Source: Arthrobacter sp. (GTDB taxonomy: Bacteria; Actinomycetota; Actinomycetes; Actinomycetales; Micrococcaceae). Taken from it: a stretch of 5,121 nt of DNA. The stretch lies in the NCBI GenBank assembly GCA_025464545.1, contig JAODMA010000471.1:1-5121 (forward strand), in the 5' to 3' direction. Shown here piece after piece: positions 1-4,558 of this stretch. The translations under genes were made by a program, and so were the position numbers. The first letter of the stretch is position 1, and each line of letters starts with the position of its first letter. Below the pieces are notes generated by a model. The model did no database searches and was not told where the DNA came from. It worked only from the letters and a program-made list of their open reading frames with translations.

Positions 1-39
1 CTTTTCAGCGTTAAACCATTTGACGGTACCAGTAGCCAT
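1..39 (-). CDS. Cold-shock protein, CspA family (N-terminal 13 codons only)
   Basis: Read leftwards from the ATG at 39, the 13 codons visible give MATGTVKWFNAEK, the hallmark start of bacterial CspA-type cold-shock proteins, small single-stranded nucleic-acid-binding OB-fold proteins that act as RNA chaperones in the cytoplasm. The family is normally about 65-70 residues, so roughly 80 percent of the gene lies beyond the window and the RNA-binding RNP motifs cannot be checked. The start is well supported: AAGGA sits 8 bases upstream (52 to 48 on the minus strand). The gene has a long, foldable leader, described separately. Which csp paralogue this is (cspA, cspC and so on) cannot be told from 13 residues, so no symbol is given. 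Confidence 0.9.
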   Translation of the reverse strand, partial: MATGTVKWFNAEK

Positions 40-170
40 TATTTTTGTCCTTCGTGAAGGTGGAGGAAAAGTCCCGACTTTCGGGTCCTCCGGTGTGGGG
101 TGCTCAAAACCGCTGCTTCAGAAGAACAAGGTCTTGCAACCTTGCGTACTGCCTGAACTACGAACTGCAT
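40..170 (-). promoter_or_regulatory. Structured 5' leader of the cold-shock gene
   Basis: The non-coding stretch upstream of the csp start contains three consecutive stem-loops when read on the minus strand. Positions 144-127 form a perfect 6-bp stem (CAAGGT/ACCTTG, 6-base loop). Positions 91-62 form an outer 6-bp stem (GGAGGA with TCCTCC) stacked on an inner 5-bp stem (CCCGA/TCGGG, 3-base loop) with a 5-base bulge. Positions 60-49 form a 4-bp stem whose 3' arm overlaps the AAGGA ribosome binding site. Cold-shock mRNAs of other bacteria have long leaders that refold with temperature, so a thermosensor role fits, but it is inferred. The transcription start is not identifiable; the right boundary given is approximate, and no convincing -35/-10 pair was found. 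Confidence 0.45.
48..52 (-). promoter_or_regulatory. csp ribosome binding site within a small hairpin
   Basis: AAGGA on the minus strand is 8 bases from the csp ATG, an ideal Shine-Dalgarno placement. AAGG pairs with CCTT at 60-57 across a four-base CACG loop, so the site can be occluded when the leader folds. Confidence 0.6.
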
Positions 171-285
171 AAACACAACAACAGGATCAACCCTACAGGA
201 GATTTCCGGCGCGGATTACCACTGCGGTTGCGGGGTTGCCCCGGCCGCCTTCTGAAGGACCTCCACCGGGGGACGTCTCCGGCCC

Positions 286-291
286 TAGAAT
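286..291 (+). promoter_or_regulatory. Candidate -10 box of a leaderless promoter for the AraC-type gene
   Basis: TAGAAT matches the TANNNT -10 consensus and differs from TATAAT at one base. It ends 6 bases before the ATG at 298, which would put the transcription start at or next to the A of that ATG. No good Shine-Dalgarno precedes the gene, which agrees with a leaderless message. No recognisable -35 hexamer is present at 16-18 bases. A near-palindrome, GGGGACGTCTCC at 269-280, lies just upstream and could be an operator. Confidence 0.45.
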
Positions 292-297
292 GGCGGC

Positions 298-735
298 ATG
301 ACACCGCAGGAGCTGGCCAACCTGACGCACCTCCGCCGGGCGCGGGACCTGATCGACCGCGACTACGCCCGGCCACTGGATGTGCCTGCCATGGCTGTCG
401 GCGCCCACATGTCTCCGGCGCACTTCTCCCGCCAGTTCAAAGCGGCCTACGGCGAGACGCCCTACAACTACCTCATGACCCGGCGGATTGAACGCGCCAT
501 GGCGTTGCTGCGGGCAGGCGCCAGCGTGACGGATGCCTGCATGGAGGTCGGCTGTACCTCGCTGGGATCGTTCAGCTCACGCTTCACCGGGATCGTCGGT
601 ATGCCGCCCAGCGAGTACCGTTCCCGGCAGCACGAAGCCGTCAACGCCATGCCCTCGTGTATTGCCCGGCTGCGCACGCGGCCCGCCCGCAAGCCGAGCA
701 GGATTGAAGAAGCGCCCCCGCAGCCGCTGCAATAG
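298..735 (+). CDS. AraC-family HTH transcriptional regulator (DNA-binding domain only)
   Basis: The 145-residue product is essentially one AraC/XylS DNA-binding domain with two helix-turn-helix motifs. The first spans about residues 28-50 (LDVPAMAVGAHMSPAHFSRQFK), and the second about 75-100 (ASVTDACMEVGCTSLGSFSSRF), followed by the family's G-x-x-P-S-x-Y-R signature at 101-108. Classical AraC proteins are nearly 300 residues because they carry a ligand-binding domain; none is present here, so the inducer, if any, is unknown. The basic, Arg- and Pro-rich tail (122-145) has no recognised domain. An in-frame TAG at 286-288 makes the ATG at 298 the first possible start. The VOC gene follows after 10 bases, so the two are very probably co-transcribed, and the regulator may control its own operon. 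Family assignment is firm; the target is inference. Confidence 0.9.
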   Translation: MTPQELANLTHLRRARDLIDRDYARPLDVPAMAVGAHMSPAHFSRQFKAAYGETPYNYLMTRRIERAMALLRAGASVTDACMEVGCTSLGSFSSRFTGIVGMPPSEYRSRQHEAVNAMPSCIARLRTRPARKPSRIEEAPPQPLQ

Positions 736-745
736 CGTGGAAGAC

Positions 746-1147
746 ATGAACATCTCACTGCAGTACGCACAAATCACCGTCAACGACCTCGACGAGTCGC
801 TCGCGTTCTATCGGGACGTGCTCGGCCTGGAGGTGCACAACGACGTCGGCTCGGACGGGCAGCGCTGGGTCACCGTCGGCAGCACGGCCCAACCGGATCT
901 GGAGCTGGTGCTGTCCGTCCCGCACGCCGGCCGTTCCCAGGACGACGGCGACGCCCTCCAGCAACTGCTCGTCAAAGGCGCCCTCCCCATTCTCGTGTTC
1001 CGCACGGATGATCTCGACGCCACGTTCGAAGCGGTTCGGGCCTCCGGCGCGGAGGTCCTCCAGGAACCCATCGTCCAGCCATGGGGCCCGCGCGACTGTG
1101 CCTTCCGCGACCCCTCCGGCAACATGGTCCGCTTCAACCAGGCCTGA
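746..1147 (+). CDS. VOC-superfamily (glyoxalase/bleomycin-resistance fold) protein
   Basis: The 133-residue product has two beta-alpha-beta-beta-beta modules of the vicinal oxygen chelate fold: residues 4-58 (with VNDLDESLAFYRDVLGLEV) and 80-132 (with the closing signature DCAFRDPSGNMVRF). Length is typical of a single-domain VOC protein. By alignment from memory with glyoxalase I, the four metal-ligand positions read roughly Tyr7, Glu53, Pro81 and Arg129, so only one acidic ligand remains. That argues against a metal-dependent lyase or dioxygenase and for a ligand-binding or sequestering role, but the substrate is unknown. The ATG at 746 was chosen because the fold begins directly after it; the frame is open to 533, but that part overlaps the regulator and looks like a shadow. 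A GGAAG lies only 2 bases upstream, so translation may be coupled to the upstream gene. Confidence 0.88.
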   Translation: MNISLQYAQITVNDLDESLAFYRDVLGLEVHNDVGSDGQRWVTVGSTAQPDLELVLSVPHAGRSQDDGDALQQLLVKGALPILVFRTDDLDATFEAVRASGAEVLQEPIVQPWGPRDCAFRDPSGNMVRFNQA

Positions 1148-1154
1148 CGCGTCA
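1145..1154. other. Perfect 10-bp palindrome containing both convergent stop codons
   Basis: TGACGCGTCA is its own reverse complement. Its left TGA ends the VOC gene on the plus strand, and its right end read on the minus strand is the TGA of the DUF6226-like gene. It is too short and lacks a T-run, so it is not a convincing terminator. Confidence 0.7.
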
Positions 1155-2174
1155 ACTCCCGCGCAACGGCCAGGGACGCCATCCGCCGGGCACATCCCGC
1201 AGCCGGATTTCAGCGTCGTGCAGGCGGGCTGCGGCGGCCGGGGCGGGTTCGCCTTGGCCGCTTTCTGAGCCGGAGCCGTCGAACGAGGTCAGGGCGAATT
1301 CACTCCACCGCTTGCGGCCCACCGGGTAGCGTTCGCTGTATCCACCGGCCGCGACCGTGAGCACGAGCATTTCGAGCCGGCCCGCTGCTGCCTCAACCGT
1401 CTCGTCGCAGGCATCGCAGCCACAGACCGGAAACGGAAAGTCGTGCAGCAATCCGGCGTGCACCACAACTCCCGGGTACCCGGTCAGCACAACCGTCAGG
1501 GACGCCGCCCCTGAACGCCGCGGGGTAACTTTGACCGCCTGCCGCACGTCCCGCCGCTCCATCAGCAACTCCCGGACATGGGCAGGATCGTCCTGGACGT
1601 CGACGTCGTACACAGCCGTGAGATGGTCGATCAGGGCACGGGCGACGTCGTGGAGCCCGGCGAAGCGCTCGGGGTGGCTGTCCACGCTGTAGGCATCAGG
1701 GTCGGGTCCGCCCGCGCCCCACTGAGAGCCATAGGGAATGGGCTCCCCGTTCCGGGAGTAGTACGTCGCCGCCGGCAGGTCCGGCCGGACATAACCGGGC
1801 TGTCCTGCCGCCGGGGACACCGGGAGGGGCCGCATTGGCGGTGGCTCCTCCGGCTCTTCCTGGGCCCAGTCCAACAGCGTGGCTACGAGCCCGCGGACCG
1901 CAGCGTCGTCCGCGCTGCGCAGACCCTCGAGCAGGCGATCCATCTCGAACCGCTTCTCCCGGTTTCCCACGGTGGATGGGGCTCCTTCGTAGGCGGTCCA
2001 CTCCGCATCCGGCCTCAATCCGGCGATGGTGTTCCCGGCGAAGACGGCCGCCGCGGCACTGAGTGCACCGTCGCTTTCAATCTGGGAGCCGAACCTCCGC
2101 AGGAACCGGATAAGCCGCTCCGGATCCGCCGCCAGTTCCCCGGCCTGAACTCCCTGCGCTACGCAGAAGTCCAC
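1152..2174 (-). CDS. DUF6226-like protein with unassigned N-terminal region; 5' end uncertain
   Basis: From a GTG at 2174 the product is 340 residues. Residues about 127-295 resemble, from memory, the actinobacterial DUF6226 family: YVRPDLPAATYYSRNGEPIPYG, then SVDSHPERFAGLHDVARALIDHL, then the three-cysteine motif CGCDAC (Cys251, Cys253, Cys256) before a helical end. The cysteines could bind metal, but no function is established. Residues 1-110 are a helical, conserved-looking region that I cannot assign; a Pro-rich linker (109-122) separates the two. The last 45 residues are low-complexity. The start is doubtful: the frame stays open and protein-like for 18 codons upstream of the GTG up to a TAG at 2231-2229, with no ATG, GTG or TTG among them, and beyond that TAG the same frame continues to a well-placed ATG at 2306. 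The gene may therefore be a 384-codon gene broken by an amber codon, or may restart internally. Expression is independent of the divergent toxin-antitoxin genes. Confidence 0.72.
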   Translation of the reverse strand: MDFCVAQGVQAGELAADPERLIRFLRRFGSQIESDGALSAAAAVFAGNTIAGLRPDAEWTAYEGAPSTVGNREKRFEMDRLLEGLRSADDAAVRGLVATLLDWAQEEPEEPPPMRPLPVSPAAGQPGYVRPDLPAATYYSRNGEPIPYGSQWGAGGPDPDAYSVDSHPERFAGLHDVARALIDHLTAVYDVDVQDDPAHVRELLMERRDVRQAVKVTPRRSGAASLTVVLTGYPGVVVHAGLLHDFPFPVCGCDACDETVEAAAGRLEMLVLTVAAGGYSERYPVGRKRWSEFALTSFDGSGSESGQGEPAPAAAARLHDAEIRLRDVPGGWRPWPLRGS

Positions 2175-2228
2175 GAACGGGGCATAGCCTCTCAGGTGCC
2201 GGACAACTGCGGGGCCTGGCCCTGGCCG

Positions 2229-2306
2229 CTACAGCGCGCTGCCGCGTGACATCGGCTCCGGCAAAGCGGTGGGCTGCCCGTCAAACAAGTCCTCGGATGT
2301 CCCCAT
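2229..2306 (-). pseudogene. Short ORF in frame with the DUF6226-like gene, ended by amber; probable severed N-terminus
   Basis: Read leftwards from the ATG at 2306, 25 codons give a peptide starting MGTSEDLFDGQP and ending SRGSAL, then TAG at 2231-2229. The reading frame is exactly that of the downstream 340-residue gene (132 bases, 44 codons, between the two starts). A -10-like TAGGAT lies 6 bases before this ATG, and the same bases contain AGGA 7 bases before it, so both a leaderless and a Shine-Dalgarno reading favour this start. The most economical view is a nonsense mutation, CAG or TGG to TAG. The alternatives are a short regulatory leader ORF or a sequencing error. Confidence 0.45.
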
Positions 2307-2312
2307 AGCGCG

Positions 2313-2318
2313 ATCCTA
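2313..2318 (-). promoter_or_regulatory. Candidate -10 box for the DUF6226-like gene
   Basis: On the minus strand this reads TAGGAT, a TANNNT match 6 bases before the ATG at 2306. This is the same geometry as TAGAAT before the AraC-type gene, and it implies a transcript beginning at or next to the ATG. No clear -35 hexamer is seen. Confidence 0.4.
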
Positions 2319-2373
2319 GTCCGCGCGGCAGCGAGCGCCGCGGATTTTCGTTGGTGCAGCAGCGGTTCCGGGC

Positions 2374-2408
2374 CCGCTAAGCGGAGGGCTGGCCGCGACT
2401 GAGTCGCG
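2374..2408. promoter_or_regulatory. Pair of palindromes upstream of the toxin-antitoxin operon (candidate operator)
   Basis: Two perfect inverted repeats with single-base centres lie here: CCGCT-A-AGCGG at 2374-2384 and CGCGACT-G-AGTCGCG at 2394-2408. Their centres are 22 bases apart, about two helical turns, so both face the same side of the DNA. Phd/YefM-type antitoxins repress their own operons by binding short palindromes, and the toxin usually acts as co-repressor; the arrangement fits that, but the site is not proved. The two half-sites differ in sequence, which weakens the case for one protein binding both. Confidence 0.45.
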
Positions 2409-2431
2409 CCTCTTCCCGCCCCGCCGGTCGC

Positions 2432-2449
2432 TTGCTACGATTGCTACGG
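2432..2449 (+). repeat. Tandem 9-base direct repeat before the antitoxin start
   Basis: TTGCTACGA and TTGCTACGG are adjacent copies that agree at 8 of 9 bases. The first copy plus the next base contains TACGAT (2436-2441), a possible -10 box with a weak TTCCCG at 2413-2418 as -35 (17-base spacing). The second copy runs into the GGAGG ribosome binding site. Confidence 0.5.
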
Positions 2450-2452
2450 AGG
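2448..2452 (+). promoter_or_regulatory. Ribosome binding site deciding the antitoxin GTG start
   Basis: GGAGG is 5 bases before the GTG at 2458. It is the strongest Shine-Dalgarno in the window and fixes this non-ATG start. Confidence 0.75.
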
Positions 2453-2457
2453 CAGCC

Positions 2458-2721
2458 GTGACAACCATTCCGCACCGCGAACTGCGCAACCAGAGCAGCA
2501 AGATTCTGGAGCGCGTGAAGAACGGCGAAACGATCGACGTCACCAACAACGGCGAGGTCGCTGCGACGCTGATCCCACCGTCGGCCTCCCCTTTCGAGCG
2601 GCTGCTGCTGGCTGGGCAGGTCCGGCCGGCTGCCGGCGTCGTTGACTTCCAGGCCCTGCCGCGCATCCATAAGGACTCCGGTACGGCGGAAATCCTGGCC
2701 GATGTCCGCGGGGACCGTTGA
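2458..2721 (+). CDS. Phd/YefM-family antitoxin
   Basis: The 87-residue product has the Phd/YefM DNA-binding N-terminal domain at about 1-42: TIPHRELRNQSSKILERVKNGE followed by a strand-forming segment, VTNNGEVAATLIP, both hallmark patterns. The C-terminal half (45-87) carries the toxin-wrapping segment, ending in TAEILADVRGDR. In the family, the N-terminal domain dimerises and binds operator DNA, while the flexible C-terminus neutralises the cognate toxin. The GTG start is set by the GGAGG 5 bases upstream. The stop codon overlaps the toxin start by 4 bases (TTGA, 2718-2721), indicating translational coupling. The assignment to a PIN-toxin partner follows from this neighbour. Autoregulation through the upstream palindromes is inferred. 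By family convention it may be named a VapB-like antitoxin, but the fold is Phd/YefM. Confidence 0.93.
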   Translation: MTTIPHRELRNQSSKILERVKNGETIDVTNNGEVAATLIPPSASPFERLLLAGQVRPAAGVVDFQALPRIHKDSGTAEILADVRGDR

Positions 2722-3149
2722 TCATCTACGTGGACACATCCGCTGTCCTCAAACTGGTGGTGGAGGAGAAGGAGTCATCCTCCGCCGCCGAATACCTTTC
2801 AACAGCGGCGGCGCGCGGTGACAAGCTGGTGGCGTCCATGCTGCTCTACACGGAACTTCATTGCGCGGCGCACCGGCGCGGGTTTCCCGGCGGACTGGTC
2901 AATTCCGTGCTCCGCGGAATCAACCTGCTGGATCTGGTGCGCTCGGACCTGATGTACGCCGCCGCCCTGCCCGGCGGTTTGCGGAGCGCCGATGCCATCC
3001 ATCTCGCGGCTGCCATCCGGGTGGAGTCCGACGTCCTGGTAGCCTACGACGCCGAACTGCTGGCCGCCGCGGTGGACGCCGGCCTCAACGTCCTGTCCCC
3101 GGGCAGCAGCGCCCCATCGTCTGGTGGCCGGGACTTCAACGAGCGGTAA
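2718..3149 (+). CDS. vapC: VapC-type PIN-domain ribonuclease toxin
   Basis: The 143-residue product is a full-length PIN domain, with all four expected acidic residues visible: Asp6 in YVDTSAVLKL, Glu46 in LYTELHCAA, Asp92 in LRSADAIHLAAA and Asp111 in VAYDAELL. In VapC toxins these hold Mg or Mn ions and cleave specific RNAs (often tRNA or rRNA) to stop growth; the RNA target here cannot be predicted. The start is a TTG that overlaps the antitoxin stop by 4 bases; it places the catalytic VDTSA motif at the usual position, so it is preferred despite being a weak start codon. The weak start would keep toxin output below antitoxin output. The last 15 residues (Ser/Gly-rich) extend beyond the fold. 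There is no disrupting frameshift, and the module looks intact. Confidence 0.93.
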   Translation: MIIYVDTSAVLKLVVEEKESSSAAEYLSTAAARGDKLVASMLLYTELHCAAHRRGFPGGLVNSVLRGINLLDLVRSDLMYAAALPGGLRSADAIHLAAAIRVESDVLVAYDAELLAAAVDAGLNVLSPGSSAPSSGGRDFNER

Positions 3150-3176
3150 GCCCCAGCGCCACGCTATGAGCCGTAA

Positions 3177-4436
3177 CTACCGGACGGCGTTGTTGGCGTT
3201 CACGCGCCCATGGGCCCAGTTGGTGCCAGTCCCGGAAATCTCGTCGGCGGTTGATTCGACGTCGGCCCGGATGGACGTGTTCGTGGCGCCAGCGTGGGAG
3301 CTCCAGGCAAGCGCGGCAGTGGCAGCGACGATGGGTGCGGACATTGAGGTGCCGTCGCCGACGTCGTAACCGAAAGAGCGCTTGTTCTGCGTCCCGAGGA
3401 CAAACGTGTGGTTCGGGAACGTTGAGTAGACATTGACTCCTGGTGCTGCGACGTCCACCCAGCTGGCTCCGTAGTTTGAGAAGGATGCTTTGGCGTCGGT
3501 GTTGTCCGTAGCGGCGACGGCAATGACGTTGCGGTATGCGCCGGGGTAGAGCTTGGCCTGGCCACCGCCGTTGCCTGCCGCGGCCACGAGCACCACGCCC
3601 TTGCTCCAGGCGTTGTTGACGGCAGTTTCGAGGGTGCGTGACGCCCGCACCCCGAGGCTCATATTGATAACCTTGGCGCCGTTACTGACGGCCCAGTTGA
3701 TACCGTCCGCCAGGGCTGAGCTGGATCCAACCCCGCTGTCGTTGAGGACCTTGCCGTCCAGGATGGTGCATCCCGGACACACACCGGCAACGCCAGTCGT
3801 GTTGTTGGCGGTGGCGGCGACAATGCCGGCCACGTGCGTGCCGTGCCCGTAGTTGTCTTCACCGGCTTTTCCATTACTGAAGTTGGCGCGTGCAACAACC
3901 TTTGGGGTGATGTCGCCGTTGTCGCTGGCGACACCCGAATCGAGAACGGCGACTTTGATGCCGGTACCTGTCGTGACGTTCCACGCTTCGACGGCGTCGA
4001 CATCTGCATCCGCTGTGCCCCCGGCTACAGATAACGTGTTGGCGGTGTTCGTGAAGGATTGGCCGCTGTTTTGCAGAGCGTACTGGCGAGGGAAATACTC
4101 GTCAGCCGTAGCGGCGGTGACCAGTTCGTCCGGCTCGGCGTACTCAACCGCCGGGTTGCGGCTCAAGGCTTGGATGAGCTGTGACTCCTTACCGGCGGGC
4201 ACCTGGATACGTTGAGCGCCAGTGCTGCCGATAGCGGGACCTTCCCTAAAGCTGTGCTGGCGCAGTACAGCGGCTGCCGCACCATTGTCGCGGAATTTGA
4301 CCATAATGTGCCCCGCGATGGGTGATGACTGGGTGGCCGCGTTGCTCGTGGTCACTGCGTTGCTTGGGGCTGCCAACGCGATTGCGCCACAGCCTATGAC
4401 CGCCGCTGCGAAACTAGCTATGAGGATTCTTTTCAT
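3177..4436 (-). CDS. Secreted subtilisin-like serine protease (S8 family) with propeptide
   Basis: The 419-residue preproenzyme has an export signal at 1-27 (MKR, then a hydrophobic core, ending PSNA), an inhibitor/chaperone propeptide at about 41-107 (GHIMVKFRD ... NPAVEYAEPDE) and an S8 catalytic domain at about 112-419. The triad is complete: Asp166 in VAVLDSGV, His198 in GHGTHVAG and Ser364 in GTSMSAP. Asn289 in AAAGNGGG is the oxyanion-hole residue. Layout and length resemble fervidolysin- and thermitase-like subtilases without C-terminal extras. Cys220-Pro-Gly-Cys223 could form a vicinal disulfide outside the cell. Cys16 sits in a lipobox-like VIGC, but the hydrophobic core continues past it, so signal peptidase I processing near residue 27 is favoured. 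It converges on the toxin gene with 27 bases between the stops. The ribosome binding site before ATG 4436 is poor. Broad extracellular protein degradation for nutrition is the likely role. Confidence 0.93.
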   Translation of the reverse strand: MKRILIASFAAAVIGCGAIALAAPSNAVTTSNAATQSSPIAGHIMVKFRDNGAAAAVLRQHSFREGPAIGSTGAQRIQVPAGKESQLIQALSRNPAVEYAEPDELVTAATADEYFPRQYALQNSGQSFTNTANTLSVAGGTADADVDAVEAWNVTTGTGIKVAVLDSGVASDNGDITPKVVARANFSNGKAGEDNYGHGTHVAGIVAATANNTTGVAGVCPGCTILDGKVLNDSGVGSSSALADGINWAVSNGAKVINMSLGVRASRTLETAVNNAWSKGVVLVAAAGNGGGQAKLYPGAYRNVIAVAATDNTDAKASFSNYGASWVDVAAPGVNVYSTFPNHTFVLGTQNKRSFGYDVGDGTSMSAPIVAATAALAWSSHAGATNTSIRADVESTADEISGTGTNWAHGRVNANNAVR

Positions 4437-4558
4437 GCGGAGTATCTTGCTTCAATCTGACCTGGCTAGATAGGGTCTGTCGGCACATTACATGCCGGCT
4501 CACCGATGGGTGCCCTGGCTCCATCTGTCCGCACCGGTTCAGGTGCCTGCCGGGTTCT
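4437..4558. other. Intergenic region between acyltransferase and protease genes
   Basis: This 122-base gap must hold the protease promoter and the end of the acyltransferase transcript. Two short stem-loops are visible: GCACC/GGTGC at 4531-4546 (6-base loop) and CGGCA/TGCCG at 4481-4497 (7-base loop). Neither has a T-run, so neither is a confident terminator. A minus-strand TATCTA at 4472-4467 is a weak -10 candidate for the protease, but no matching -35 is present. Confidence 0.35.

Noticed and set aside
290..300. Three-codon ORF (ATG GCG GCA TGA) overlapping the AraC-type start, as a possible coupled leader peptide
   Set aside because: Its ATG overlaps the probable -10 box, so it would not be transcribed from the proposed promoter, and it has no Shine-Dalgarno.
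45..491. Open frame on the plus strand, 148 codons
   Set aside because: It covers the csp leader and overlaps the AraC-type gene in another frame; composition is Arg/Pro/Gly-rich with no recognisable domain.
533..745. N-terminal extension of the VOC protein up to position 533
   Set aside because: It lies inside the AraC-type gene in another frame, and the VOC fold begins right after the ATG at 746.
1578..2249. 223-codon open frame antisense to the DUF6226-like gene
   Set aside because: It is a GC-rich shadow frame; the minus-strand frame has family motifs and this one does not.
3150..3176. Bidirectional terminator between the toxin and protease genes
   Set aside because: Only a trivial GCT/AGC pairing is present and no T-run, so there is no support.
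2229..4436. A combined defence or abortive-infection system made of the DUF6226-like protein, toxin-antitoxin pair and protease
   Set aside because: The genes are in divergent and convergent orientations with separate promoters; the protease carries an export signal, so it would act outside the cell. Nothing in the sequence links them beyond proximity.
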